The notes under the pieces are model-generated. The model made no database searches, was not told the origin of the DNA, and worked only from the letters and a program-made list of their open reading frames with translations. The translations under genes were made by a program, and so were the position numbers. From the NCBI GenBank assembly GCA_007132315.1, contig SLOW01000348.1, positions 1 to 15,919 on the forward strand: a DNA stretch of 15,919 bases, in the 5' to 3' direction. This stretch comes from Opitutales bacterium. Its GTDB lineage: Bacteria > Verrucomicrobiota > Verrucomicrobiia > Opitutales > T3Sed10-336. Below are positions 1 to 8,365 of the stretch, piece by piece; within the stretch, counting starts at the first letter, position 1; the number at the start of each line of letters is the position of its first letter.

Positions 1-1
1 C

Positions 2-511
2 CAGTGGATCGAAGACACCGGCGTCCCGCCGGATGCCCGTTTCGGCGCCTACCGTTCGACCGTCTCGATGATCCGGGCGCGTCCCGTGTGGGGCTGGGGA
101 GCGGGATCCCTCCCCTACGTGTTCCCGCTATACGCCGAGGAATCACTCGTGCGGGCCGACGGCAAAACCCTCTTCTTCGAGTTCGCCCACAACGACTACC
201 TGCAACTCGCGGCGGAGCACGGCGCTGTCGGGACGGGCCTCATCATCATGACTCCCCTGTTGGCGCTGGCATTATTGAGAAGACGACGACGCACGGCACT
301 CGCCTTCTGGACCGGGGCCGGAGCCGTCGGCGTCCTGACCCTGGCGCTTATCGACTTCCCCTTCGGCAACCCCGCGGTGACCGTCACCTTCTGGCTTCTG
401 GTCACGGCGTCGCTCGCCCACCGGCAAGCCTCGCACCGTGCCGACGCTTCCCCGGAAGGAACGGCTGGGAACGATTGGAGCACAGGCGGCTTGCCGCACC
501 GGCCCCGTTGA
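2..511 (+). CDS. O-antigen ligase / polysaccharide polymerase family protein, C-terminal part (5' truncated by window edge)
   Basis: This is the C-terminal about 169 residues of an integral inner-membrane protein of the Wzy/WaaL (O-antigen ligase) superfamily. These proteins polymerise or ligate undecaprenyl-linked glycans on the periplasmic face. The frame is open from base 2, so the start lies upstream. Visible family features are a stretch reading RARPVWGWGAGSLPYVFPLY, the usual 'rP.fGwGaGsf' periplasmic loop, followed by HNDYLQLAAEHGAVGTGLI, the conserved 'H.dyLq...E.G..G' segment. Two hydrophobic helices follow (about GLIIMTPLLALALL and FWTGAGAVGVLTLALIDF) and then a third near the end. 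The hydrophilic tail after the last helix is about 30 residues and unremarkable. The gene faces the minus-strand export operon across a hairpin. Family membership is clear from the loop motifs. Whether it is a polymerase or a ligase cannot be told from the sequence. Confidence 0.82.
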   Translation, partial: QWIEDTGVPPDARFGAYRSTVSMIRARPVWGWGAGSLPYVFPLYAEESLVRADGKTLFFEFAHNDYLQLAAEHGAVGTGLIIMTPLLALALLRRRRRTALAFWTGAGAVGVLTLALIDFPFGNPAVTVTFWLLVTASLAHRQASHRADASPEGTAGNDWSTGGLPHRPR

Positions 512-529
512 AATGCACGCCTTCCCGAC

Positions 530-549
530 GGCGGCGCGGGAGCGCCGCC
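530..549. terminator. GC-rich hairpin between convergent genes
   Basis: A perfect 8-bp stem (GGCGGCGC / GCGCCGCC) with a four-base GGGA loop sits in the 80-bp gap between the + strand O-antigen ligase gene (ends 511) and the minus-strand Wzc gene (ends 592). The position suits a bidirectional terminator. There is no long T-tract on either side, only a short TTTT at 564-567 on the + strand, so a classical intrinsic terminator is not certain. It could equally be one copy of a dispersed intergenic hairpin repeat. Confidence 0.5.
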
Positions 550-591
550 CTCCAGGGGTGCCATTTTGCGCGTCCCGCCCGGGGCTTCGCC

Positions 592-2808
592 TCACGGGCT
601 CTCGGCACGCTCGTTCGCGTATTCCCGGCGGTATTTCTCGGAATACTTGTCGTAACCGTACTGATACGAATCGCCGTACCCCTCGCCGCCGACGGCGGAA
701 CTTCCGCGTATGGCGTTGAAAATCACCCCCGAAACCGGAGCACCGGAACGGTCCATGCGCCGGACGGAGTTCCTTGCTTTCGCCTTGGTAACGCTGCGCT
801 GCCGGGCGACGAATACGGTCCCCTCGGCGTAATCTCCGAGTATGGTCGCGTCCGGAAAAACGCCAACCGGGGGCGTATCCAGAATCGCCACGTCGAATTC
901 GGTTTTGATGCGTGAAATCAGGCGATCGAACTTCGGATCGGAGAAAACCTCGGTCGGCGACTTGGTCGATCCGCCTGACCTCAGCAACCAGGTTTTCGGC
1001 GCCAACTCGACCAGAGCCAGCGGCGCGAACGCTTCGAGAGCGCATCCCACCGGAGGAAGCTCCTCGCCGCTTTGCAGCCAGGACAAGAGCCCGCCTTCAT
1101 CGTTCTTCAACCCGAATCCCCGGTGCAACGACGGACGGCGCAGGTCGGCGTCGATCAGCAGCGTTTTCTTTCCATGCCGTCCGAATACCGCCGCCAGATT
1201 ACCGACGATGGAGGTCTTCCCTTCCTCCGGCAGGGATGACGTCACCACCAGCGCGACGGACGTCTCGGGCAGGCGGCTCAGAAGCAGCGCGCTGTAAATG
1301 CCACGATACGCCTCCAACAACGGTTCTTCCTCCTTCATCACGCTGCGGATGATTTCGGTGCTGGACTTGCTTCCGAGATAGCGGATATCGCCGAGCACCG
1401 GTTTACCGAGGTAATTCTCAATATCGATGTAGGTTTGAAGCCGTTTGTCCGCCATTTCGATCCCGACCGGCAGACCGATCAACACGATGCCGAACAGGGC
1501 GGCGCCGACTAGTCCGGCCAGCAACGGGCTCGGGGTGACGGGATCGCGCGGCGTATCCGCGAGGTCGAGCACCCGCAGGTTGGTGATATCGACCTGGCTG
1601 GCAACCCGGGTCTCGTTCAGGCGGGCGGCCAGCTGATTGTAGGTTTGCCTCGCCGACTCCACCTCGCGACGCAGGGCGTGAAACTCGATCGCGAGACGGT
1701 CGAGTTCGAGCGAGCGGCGTTCGGCCTCGGCCAATTCCGCTTCCAGGCCGGATATGGTCGATCCGAGCGCGGCGTATTCTCCGTTGATCTCGGCGATGCG
1801 GCGCTCGACCGAGCGCATCAGCGAAGCCCGGACCGAATCGCGCCGCGCCGCATTCTCCTGCATGCGCGGATGGCGGGCGAGAAACGTTTCGGCCAATGCC
1901 TCGCGTTCGTTTTCCACCTCGGTCAGTTGGGCCAACTGCGCCTGGATCGAATCCGGCTGGGCAATGCTCGAAATTTCCAGCAGACGATCGAGTTCGCCCT
2001 CGGCGTCTTCAATCTGATCCATCAGCGTTTGCCGCTCGACGGCCTTGAGCCTCTCCCGAGTCAGAGCGCTGTTGATCTGGCGGAGTTCGTCGCCGATAAT
2101 GCTCTGGTTGTCCTCCACTGCGACCAGGTTGTGGCGACGGCGATACTCCGTCAGGTCCCGCTCCTTCGCCTCCAGGCGGCCGCGGATATCCGCGACCTCG
2201 CGTTCCAGAAAAGCCACGGCCGAGTGCGTCGAGCTGTCGCGGACCGACGTCTGGAAACCGATGTACGTGCTCGCGTAAAGACTGGAAAGAATCCTGGTGA
2301 TCTCGGGATTCGGATGCCGGGCGGCGATCTGGAGCACCTGGGAATTGCGCAGCCAGTTGACCGTGACAACCTCGCGCAGCATCCCCGGCGTCACACGGGG
2401 TTGTTCTTCCCCGGAAAGATTCGGATCGAGGAAGGGCCGGCGGAGTTCCCGCCGGTCCGAGGCGCTCAGCTCCTCCAGAACGGTTTCCGCCATGCGGCGA
2501 CTGTTCAAACGTTCGATGTGCGTGTTCATGGCGGCCGCGAGCAATCCCTGCTCGACCCCGATGTCCACCACCTCCTCCACGTTGATGACCCGGTCGGGAT
2601 TCAGCTCGACCACCAGGCTGGACGACGCCTCGTAGCGGGGATCCTGCTGCATGATCCCCACGATCGCGCCGCCGCCGACGCCCAGCCCCGCGAGCAGTCC
2701 GATCCAGCCGCGTCGCTTGAGGATCAGGACGATATCGGACAGACTCAACAGGTCACCTTGCTGGGAATCCGCAGCGGTGGAGACCTCGTACTTGTGGGAG
2801 TCGGACAT
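592..2808 (-). CDS. Wzc-type polysaccharide co-polymerase with BY-kinase domain (tyrosine autokinase)
   Basis: This inner-membrane regulator of polysaccharide chain length and export has 738 residues from the chosen ATG. Domain order is as follows (residues numbered from a TTG two codons upstream). The Wzz-type N-terminus has a transmembrane helix near 37-55. A long charged coiled-coil spans about 200-400. A proline-rich PVTPSP segment at 425-430 leads into a second transmembrane helix (about 431-453). The cytosolic kinase has Walker A SSLPEEGKTS (526-535), Walker A' LLIDADLR (552-559) and Walker B VAILDTPP (642-649). The tail holds seven tyrosines between 713 and 732, the expected autophosphorylation cluster. 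The E-x2-R half of the EX2RX2R oligomerisation motif is present (EAYR, 501-504), but the second Arg is Tyr. ATG at 2808 is preferred because it starts two bases after the upstream stop, as at the previous junction. A TTG at 2814 would overlap that stop (TTGA). Confidence 0.93.
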   Translation of the reverse strand: MSDSHKYEVSTAADSQQGDLLSLSDIVLILKRRGWIGLLAGLGVGGGAIVGIMQQDPRYEASSSLVVELNPDRVINVEEVVDIGVEQGLLAAAMNTHIERLNSRRMAETVLEELSASDRRELRRPFLDPNLSGEEQPRVTPGMLREVVTVNWLRNSQVLQIAARHPNPEITRILSSLYASTYIGFQTSVRDSSTHSAVAFLEREVADIRGRLEAKERDLTEYRRRHNLVAVEDNQSIIGDELRQINSALTRERLKAVERQTLMDQIEDAEGELDRLLEISSIAQPDSIQAQLAQLTEVENEREALAETFLARHPRMQENAARRDSVRASLMRSVERRIAEINGEYAALGSTISGLEAELAEAERRSLELDRLAIEFHALRREVESARQTYNQLAARLNETRVASQVDITNLRVLDLADTPRDPVTPSPLLAGLVGAALFGIVLIGLPVGIEMADKRLQTYIDIENYLGKPVLGDIRYLGSKSSTEIIRSVMKEEEPLLEAYRGIYSALLLSRLPETSVALVVTSSLPEEGKTSIVGNLAAVFGRHGKKTLLIDADLRRPSLHRGFGLKNDEGGLLSWLQSGEELPPVGCALEAFAPLALVELAPKTWLLRSGGSTKSPTEVFSDPKFDRLISRIKTEFDVAILDTPPVGVFPDATILGDYAEGTVFVARQRSVTKAKARNSVRRMDRSGAPVSGVIFNAIRGSSAVGGEGYGDSYQYGYDKYSEKYRREYANERAESP

Positions 2809-2810
2809 GT

Positions 2811-3485
2811 TCAAAACAATCGCTGCGGGACGAACACGATATCCCCGGGAAAGACGCGGAACGTCGTCGACGAAAAATCACCGTCGCGATCGCCCAGGAT
2901 CTCGTCCAAATTCACCAGATACACCCGTTCGCGACCGGCTTCCGGGTCGTGGCGGGTCACCCGGACGCGGCTGCGCCGTGCGGTCCCGGTGAATCCGCCC
3001 GCCATGGCGATGGCCGATTCGATCGCGACGTGATTCGCGCCGCCCGGGAGGGTGACCGCTCCGGGGCGGTTGACCTGGCCGAGGAGCGTGACCTGTTTCG
3101 GCGAAAACTCCTCGATCGCCAAGGCAACCACGGGATCGCGGAGGAGCTCCCGGTTGATCAACGCCTGCCGGATGTTGTCCTGCGCCGCCTGAACGGTCAG
3201 GCCGCCGATTTCGATGTTTCCCAGCAGCGGCATCGCGACAAAGCCCGCGTCGGTAATCCGCTGACGCGTCTCCAGATCGGGCTGCCCGTACACGGAGATG
3301 CTGACGGTATCGAAAGGGCTCAGCAGGTAGGGAGACGGCGGTTCGCCGCCGGAGGATTCCGTGCCTGCAAACTCCGGCGTCTCAGCGGCGGCCAGGACCG
3401 TCCCGGCCAACCAGATCAAGACGAATACCGGCAATCCCGGCGCCGCGACCGGAGAGAATCGAGAAACTGGATACGACCGAACCAT
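2811..3485 (-). CDS. Wza-type polysaccharide export protein (Poly_export + SLBB domains)
   Basis: A predicted 224-residue periplasmic or outer-membrane-associated protein that would link the Wzc protein to the outer membrane for polysaccharide secretion. The N-terminus has a basic start and a hydrophobic stretch ending LAGTVLAAAETP, a good Sec signal peptide with cleavage after LAAA. A Poly_export domain follows, beginning YLLSPFDTVSISVYGQPDLE and continuing through the 'G.v.mPllGnIei.GlT...a' segment. A SLBB domain then starts about VTLLGQVNRPGAVTLPGG. The C-terminus is FPGDIVFVPQRLF. No cysteine follows the signal, so it lacks the lipobox of classical Wza, and it is shorter than Wza (about 380 residues). 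The frame stays open 50 codons upstream, but ATG 3485 is chosen: it starts the signal peptide, sits two bases after the previous stop and has GAGG about ten bases upstream. Confidence 0.9.
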   Translation of the reverse strand: MVRSYPVSRFSPVAAPGLPVFVLIWLAGTVLAAAETPEFAGTESSGGEPPSPYLLSPFDTVSISVYGQPDLETRQRITDAGFVAMPLLGNIEIGGLTVQAAQDNIRQALINRELLRDPVVALAIEEFSPKQVTLLGQVNRPGAVTLPGGANHVAIESAIAMAGGFTGTARRSRVRVTRHDPEAGRERVYLVNLDEILGDRDGDFSSTTFRVFPGDIVFVPQRLF

Positions 3486-3487
3486 TC

Positions 3488-4636
3488 TCAGAACCTCGCT
3501 TCCGCAAATAGAGCCGCGCGGACCGCGTCGTAATTGGCGTTGGAGAAGTCCGAGCCGCGTTGGGCGAACGTGGTTTCGCAGCCGAGAGTGACGTGCCGGT
3601 TGAGCACGTAATCGACTCCTCCCAGGACCCACCACTCATCATCGTTGCGCCGGCCGCCCGCCGCTCTCACATAAGTGGAATCCTCGTACCCACCGCCGAG
3701 CCGGAATCGCCAGTACTCGCCGGTGCCGCGCCCGGCCTCCAGCGACACGCGAACCGTCTGGCCGGACAGGTTCGACGCCGAAGTCTCCATATCGCTCGAC
3801 AGCGAAAGCGTGATCTCGGTCTGCGCATCGGCTTCCCAGGTCAAACCGACAAAAGCGTACGGCTCGGTTTGTGCATCGAAATCGCCGTCGAATTCCCGCC
3901 TTTGCACGCCGACCGCGACCTCGCCGACAAGCAGGGCCAGCAACCGGCCCTCCGCCCCGACCAGCAAGGCGTAGTCTTCGGAATCAAGCGCCGGAGTGGC
4001 GCCGGAGACATCGGTGTTGCGGTAGCGCAACGCCCCGGTCATGGTCAGCCGGTCCGAATAGGCGAAGGCCGGTCCGGCCCGCAGCGTGGCGGTGCGGCGC
4101 GACGCGAATCCGGCGGTGCGGGCGTCCCGGTCGCGATAATTCCCCCTCAGGCGCGCCGAGCTGCGGTCAGAAAAAAAGTATTCCAGGCCGGCGCCGGCCG
4201 AGGCCACGTCCTCCTGTAACAACGCACCGTCCGCCGCCGTGGCGGAGGTCACTTCGTCGAAGCCGCCGTCGATTTGAAGAAAAAACATCCGTCCGCGATC
4301 CTCGTGGGGAAAGGAAAGGAGTGCCCGGGATTTGAAATTCTCCGCGTCGAAGCGACTCCAATCGGCAAAACGGATGAATTCCACCCCGACGTGCGCCTCA
4401 ACATGCACCACACCTTCCGCCAGGAGATATTCCAGCCCCGGCAGGACGGTGAAAATCATGTCCGATTCCTCGTCGGCGGTCAGGAAGAGGTTGCTGGTGT
4501 AAGCCGCTTCCGTTTCGGCGTTTATAAACAATCCGCCGTAGGGAAGGTCAACCAGCCCGTCAACCTTCGACGGAGAAAATAAAGCAATCGGTGCTGCCAG
4601 GGAAGCCGGGACTGCGAGCAAACGAAAAAGATTCAT
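3488..4636 (-). CDS. outer-membrane beta-barrel protein of the polysaccharide export operon
   Basis: 382 residues from ATG 4636. It starts with a signal peptide (MNLFRLLAVPASLAAPIALF) and continues as alternating amphipathic strands typical of a bacterial beta-barrel, ending in the aromatic residue Phe (ALFAEARF). Early residues GLFINAETEAAYTSNLFLTA resemble the opening strand of the outer-membrane proteins found with Wza/Wzc in exopolysaccharide operons, where 'y.sNif...' is recurrent. It is the first gene of the operon and is followed by the SLBB protein after a two-base gap, so it probably acts as, or assists, the outer-membrane exit pore. A TTG 13 codons upstream (4675) would add a polar leader before the signal sequence and is less likely. 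The exact family is not resolved. The call rests on signal peptide, strand pattern, terminal Phe and operon context. Confidence 0.8.
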   Translation of the reverse strand: MNLFRLLAVPASLAAPIALFSPSKVDGLVDLPYGGLFINAETEAAYTSNLFLTADEESDMIFTVLPGLEYLLAEGVVHVEAHVGVEFIRFADWSRFDAENFKSRALLSFPHEDRGRMFFLQIDGGFDEVTSATAADGALLQEDVASAGAGLEYFFSDRSSARLRGNYRDRDARTAGFASRRTATLRAGPAFAYSDRLTMTGALRYRNTDVSGATPALDSEDYALLVGAEGRLLALLVGEVAVGVQRREFDGDFDAQTEPYAFVGLTWEADAQTEITLSLSSDMETSASNLSGQTVRVSLEAGRGTGEYWRFRLGGGYEDSTYVRAAGGRRNDDEWWVLGGVDYVLNRHVTLGCETTFAQRGSDFSNANYDAVRAALFAEARF

Positions 4637-5004
4637 AATACGGCGGAACACACGGACCGAGCAGCTGTTACTCAATTTTCGGAATCCGAAGCCAAGTGGC
4701 GTACAAACCGCACCGACAACCCTCGGTGCATTTTATCCAGTTCACAAGAGATGATTCAGATAAAGGTTCCGACGCCATCAAAGTCAACAGGCAAACACCC
4801 TCCATCTCCCTTCCGGTCAGTGGCCGCGTTGTCGGCCCGACCGACCCTTGCCATTGACGGAATTGCCCGAACCCGTTTCGCTTCTCCAGAGTTCCGCAAC
4901 CGAGAAGCGGTCGCGCGCGAACCAATTCCCGCCGGTCGCGGCTGGAAGTTCAATCGCACGCGTTACCGGCGTTCTCCTTTCCCGAGCCACCGCGCCACTC
5001 GTCC
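4637..5004. promoter_or_regulatory. divergent intergenic region between export operon and ABC exporter
   Basis: About 370 bp without a convincing gene; the short open frames here have no recognisable start or protein features. It must hold the promoter for the minus-strand operon and probably that of the exporter. On the minus strand TTGACT (4787-4782) is followed after 17 bases by TTTATC (4764-4759). Further downstream TAAAAT lies within 4723-4739 but has no good -35. For the + strand there is a TTGACG at 4854-4859 without a good -10. None is strong enough to call a precise promoter. Confidence 0.3.
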
Positions 5005-6741
5005 GTGAAATCCTTTTATCCATATTTCAAATACCTGAAACCGGTCGCCTGGACCTTCGCGCTGGCGTTGCTCTGCGGGTTGTTCTTCGGCATTTCCAGC
5101 GGGTTCGGGATTCCGTTCATGACGCAACGGGTGTTTCCGAGGATCTTCGGGGAGGAGGCGGAAAACCTGTCCCTCCCCGTGCTGATCGGGATCGCGAGCC
5201 TGATTCCGCTGACCTTCGTCGTGCGCGGCCTGTCCGGATTTCTCAACACCTACCTGATCAACCTCTGTGGCATCAAAATACTCGAGGCGATCCGGGCCGA
5301 TATCTTCGCGAAGTACCAGGCCCTGCCTCTCGGCTTCTTTCAGAAACATTCCAGCGGCGACCTGGTCTCACGCTGCCTGGCCGACACCAACGCCGTCCAG
5401 AACACCCTGACCACCGTGGCCAACGACCTCGTCAAGCAACCGCTGACCCTGCTCGGGGCGGTGGGCTTTCTGACATACATTTCGCTGCAGAACCGCGAGG
5501 TTTTCTTTCTGCTCGCCTGCATGGCGGCCATTCCGGCCTGCGCCGTACCCATCAAGATCATCGGAAAAAAAATGCTCCGCCGTTCGCGCCAGACCCAGCG
5601 CCAACTCGGAGACATGACCGGATTTGTCAGTGAAAACCTGCGCTCGGCGCGGGAAATTCGCGCGTTCAACCTGGAGGAACCTCAACAATACCTCTTCGCC
5701 GAAAAGATCCGCAAACTGCTCACGCTGCAACTCAAGGTGGTCAAGTACAAGAAAGGGCTCCCTCCGCTGATCGAGATCATCGCCTCGTTCGGCCTGGCGT
5801 TCGCCTTCCTCTACGCCTACCGGTCGGGCCTCGGACTGGAGACCTTTCTGTCGCTGTTCGCGGCCCTTTACCTCAGTTACGATCCGGTAAAAAAACTCGG
5901 GATGATGCAGAACCAGATCCAGAAGGGACGCGGGGCGCTGGACCGGCTCGACGAAATCATGCGGGAGCCGGTGACCATTCGCGACCCGGAAACGCCCCGC
6001 CCGATAAAACGCCTGGGCGGGGAGATCGTGTTCGAAGACGTTTCGTTCACCTACGACGCGGACGGGCCCGTGCTCGAAAACATCCGGGTCCACCTCCCTC
6101 CCGGCCAGGTGTACGCGCTGGTCGGCCCGAGCGGCGCGGGCAAGAGCACCTTCGCCAACCTGATCCCGCGTTTCTTCGACCCGACCGTGGGGGCGGTCCG
6201 CATCGACGGCATCGACATCCGCGAAATGCGCCTCAAAGACCTGCGCTCCCAGATCGCCCTGGTCTCGCAGGACCCGGTCCTCTTCGACGACACCGTGTTC
6301 AACAACATCCTGGTCGGCCGTCCCGGCGCCACCCGCGATGAGGTCCTGCGCGCGGCCGAATCGGCCTACGCCCGGGATTTCATTGAAACCTTCGACCAGG
6401 GCTTCGACACCCCCGTCCAGGAAGGCGGCACGCGCCTTTCCGGCGGCCAGAAGCAACGCATCGCCCTGGCCCGCGCCTTTCTCAAGGACGCCCCCATCCT
6501 GATCCTCGACGAAGCCACCTCCGCCCTGGATTCGGAGAGCGAGGAGAAAATCAAGGACGCCCTGCGCCGCCTGGTGGAAGGCCGGACCGTCCTGATGATC
6601 GCCCACCGCTTCAGCACCCTGAGCCTGGTGGACCGCATCCTGTATTTCGAGGCCGGCCGCATCACCGCCCAGGGCCCGCACGCCAGCCTCTACGAAGACT
6701 GCGCCCCCTACCGGCAGCTCTACGAACGTCAGAAGGGATGA
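5005..6741 (+). CDS. MsbA-like ABC exporter, fused permease-ATPase (lipid A / glycolipid flippase)
   Basis: A 578-residue half-transporter with an N-terminal type IV exporter membrane domain (helices at about 14-35, 55-80, 145-185 and 255-290) and a C-terminal ATPase. Nucleotide-binding motifs are complete: Walker A GPSGAGKST (374-382), Q-loop LVSQDP (419-424), signature LSGGQKQR (478-485), Walker B ILILDE (498-503), D-loop SALD and H-loop histidine 534 in MIAHRFST. Length and layout match MsbA, which flips lipid A-core across the inner membrane as a homodimer. In a surface-glycan locus it might instead flip another lipid-linked glycan. The start is GTG in VKSFYPYFKYLKP; no good Shine-Dalgarno is visible and no upstream in-frame start is better. 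The gene diverges from the export operon and is separated by about 120 bp from the next gene. Confidence 0.92.
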   Translation: MKSFYPYFKYLKPVAWTFALALLCGLFFGISSGFGIPFMTQRVFPRIFGEEAENLSLPVLIGIASLIPLTFVVRGLSGFLNTYLINLCGIKILEAIRADIFAKYQALPLGFFQKHSSGDLVSRCLADTNAVQNTLTTVANDLVKQPLTLLGAVGFLTYISLQNREVFFLLACMAAIPACAVPIKIIGKKMLRRSRQTQRQLGDMTGFVSENLRSAREIRAFNLEEPQQYLFAEKIRKLLTLQLKVVKYKKGLPPLIEIIASFGLAFAFLYAYRSGLGLETFLSLFAALYLSYDPVKKLGMMQNQIQKGRGALDRLDEIMREPVTIRDPETPRPIKRLGGEIVFEDVSFTYDADGPVLENIRVHLPPGQVYALVGPSGAGKSTFANLIPRFFDPTVGAVRIDGIDIREMRLKDLRSQIALVSQDPVLFDDTVFNNILVGRPGATRDEVLRAAESAYARDFIETFDQGFDTPVQEGGTRLSGGQKQRIALARAFLKDAPILILDEATSALDSESEEKIKDALRRLVEGRTVLMIAHRFSTLSLVDRILYFEAGRITAQGPHASLYEDCAPYRQLYERQKG

Positions 6742-6771
6742 GGGGAAAGTTAAAAGTGAGAAGTGGCAGCC

Positions 6772-6788
6772 CCTGCTTCCTAAGCGGG
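6772..6788 (+). terminator. possible hairpin after the ABC exporter gene
   Basis: CCTGCTT (6772-6778) can pair with AAGCGGG (6782-6788) through seven pairs, one of them G-T, around a three-base loop. It lies 30 bp after the exporter stop and 75 bp before the next gene. No T-tract follows, so a terminator role is tentative. The preceding 6742-6766 is purine-rich (AAAGTTAAAAGTGAGAAGTG). Confidence 0.3.
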
Positions 6789-6862
6789 CGTAAGTAAGCC
6801 ATAACAGGCGGCCAGGTGCGATTTTCCTTGGAACCGGAGGTGCATTTCCAACAATCGACCTT

Positions 6863-8365
6863 ATGGCGAAGAAGATCGAAGCGTTTCATAGTGGCGAGTT
6901 GTTTGATATCGGACAGGGCTATGTCGTGCTCGCCCGCCATCGTTCCACGGACGATATCGAAGCCGGGGTATTTCTGGTGGACGTGTATTGCCTGGGAATC
7001 AAAGACGCGTTTTACACCCGCGTTTCGAACGCGGAATACGAGGATATGCTCGAAAAGATGGCCTCCGAAGAATCGCGCGTCCGGCTGGCGCCCGAGGACG
7101 CCCGAAAGCTCATCGACGATGCCATCGCCTACGCCAAGCGCCTCGGTTTCTCGCCGCACCGCGACTACAAAAAAGCCGCGCGCGTCCTCGGGGGCATCAA
7201 AGCCGCCGATTCCGACGCCTCGTTCGTCTTCGGCCACGAAGGGAAACCCTTCTACGTGCAAGGGAAACACGATACCCCGGAAAGGGCGGAACGGATCATG
7301 CGCCTGCTCGAAGCGCGTTGCGGCGAGGACGGTTTCCACTACCTGCTGGCCGACGACCTGGCCGACGGCCGCCTTCCGGACTCCGTCGAAGAGGAAGAGC
7401 CCGACGACGATCCGTCGATCGACGACGACATTATGGAAAGCGAATGGATCGCAGTCGAAGCTTTGGTGCGCCCCGGAAATCTCGAACGCAAGTTGATCGC
7501 GGCCCTCCAACTGCTGCACGAAGGTGGAGCGAACGACCCCAGTGAGGCCTTTGATATTATGCTGCGAAAGGGCGAGGATGAAGCCAAGCATCTGGTGGAA
7601 CGTTGGAGCGCCGACTCTCCCGTACGAACCGCCAAGCTCCTCGCCTTCGAATCCTACGAGCACGAGTACCGGGAGACGGCGCGCGCAACCGCCAACCGGG
7701 CCCTCAAAGTTTCGAGCGACTGTGTCGAGGCGTGGATCGCTCTCGCCCTGACCTTCGAGTCCGACGCCGACGCCGGCGACCCCTTCGAGAAAGCCGTGTC
7801 GTTGGCCGAACGGGGGCTCAAGAACGGATCGCCGTACGGGGACGAGGCCCTCTTCGATCGGCAACTCCACCTAAGAGAATACGTCCGCGCCAAGCTCCAT
7901 CTCGCCCAGGCGTACAAAGAGCGGAGAACCCGCGATCCGGCATTTGCGACAACAACCCTGAAACACCTCGACGAGGCCTATGCAACCCTCGCGGACGATC
8001 CGTTCCGCGTTCGCGACTGGCTGGTGCCGGCACAACTGACGCTGTCCCGGGAGGACGAGGCCGAACGTCTGCTCGCCGAATACCAACACGAAGCGGGCCA
8101 GGAATATTGGAACGCCAATCGCGCGCTGCTGCTTTTTCGGCAAGGCCGCCGGGACGCAGCCGGGGAAGCTCTGCGAAACGCCCTTGCCATCAATCCGGCA
8201 CTTGCCGAGGCCCTTCTCGATCCGGAATCCAAATCCGAAAACGAGCCTAGGCCGGCTCTGGTACGGGGCCTCATCTACCGGATGACGGCACTCGACGCCT
8301 GGACCGCCACCGACGGAGCGCTCGATTGGCTTCGGAAAATCGCCGACAGGCGGTGGATGGGGTGA
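6863..8365 (+). CDS. conserved hypothetical protein with TPR-like C-terminal half
   Basis: A 500-residue soluble protein with no signal peptide or membrane helix. The N-terminal region contains ARHRSTDDIEAGVFLVDVYC followed by LGIKDAFYT (24-52). I associate this 'GvFLVDvyCLGvKDAf' signature with a family of uncharacterised bacterial proteins, some carrying SEC-C or TPR modules; no SEC-C cysteine cluster is visible here. A strongly acidic stretch (174-189, EEEEPDDDPSIDDD within it) separates it from an alpha-helical second half. There, helix pairs such as DCVEAWIALALTFESDADAG and NANRALLLFRQGRRDAAGEA followed by LRNALAINPALAEALL read as degenerate tetratricopeptide repeats, suggesting a protein-protein interaction role. 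GGAGG lies 22 bases before the ATG, too far for a normal ribosome site. The function is unknown. Its position between the flippase and the toxin-antitoxin pair does not connect it clearly with either neighbouring pathway. Confidence 0.85.
   Translation: MAKKIEAFHSGELFDIGQGYVVLARHRSTDDIEAGVFLVDVYCLGIKDAFYTRVSNAEYEDMLEKMASEESRVRLAPEDARKLIDDAIAYAKRLGFSPHRDYKKAARVLGGIKAADSDASFVFGHEGKPFYVQGKHDTPERAERIMRLLEARCGEDGFHYLLADDLADGRLPDSVEEEEPDDDPSIDDDIMESEWIAVEALVRPGNLERKLIAALQLLHEGGANDPSEAFDIMLRKGEDEAKHLVERWSADSPVRTAKLLAFESYEHEYRETARATANRALKVSSDCVEAWIALALTFESDADAGDPFEKAVSLAERGLKNGSPYGDEALFDRQLHLREYVRAKLHLAQAYKERRTRDPAFATTTLKHLDEAYATLADDPFRVRDWLVPAQLTLSREDEAERLLAEYQHEAGQEYWNANRALLLFRQGRRDAAGEALRNALAINPALAEALLDPESKSENEPRPALVRGLIYRMTALDAWTATDGALDWLRKIADRRWMG

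Noticed and set aside
1645..3033. Long open frame on the + strand opposite the Wzc and Wza genes
   Set aside because: Both minus-strand genes have complete family motifs; the antisense frame is a by-product of GC-rich codon use and shows no domain.
3486..3635. 50-codon N-terminal extension of the SLBB export protein
   Set aside because: It overlaps the beta-barrel gene, would bury the signal peptide and is Arg-rich like an out-of-frame translation.
5368..6681. 437-codon open frame on the minus strand inside the ABC exporter gene
   Set aside because: It is antisense to a gene with all ABC motifs, and its translation has the Gly/Val/Asp/Gln-rich look of a mirrored frame.
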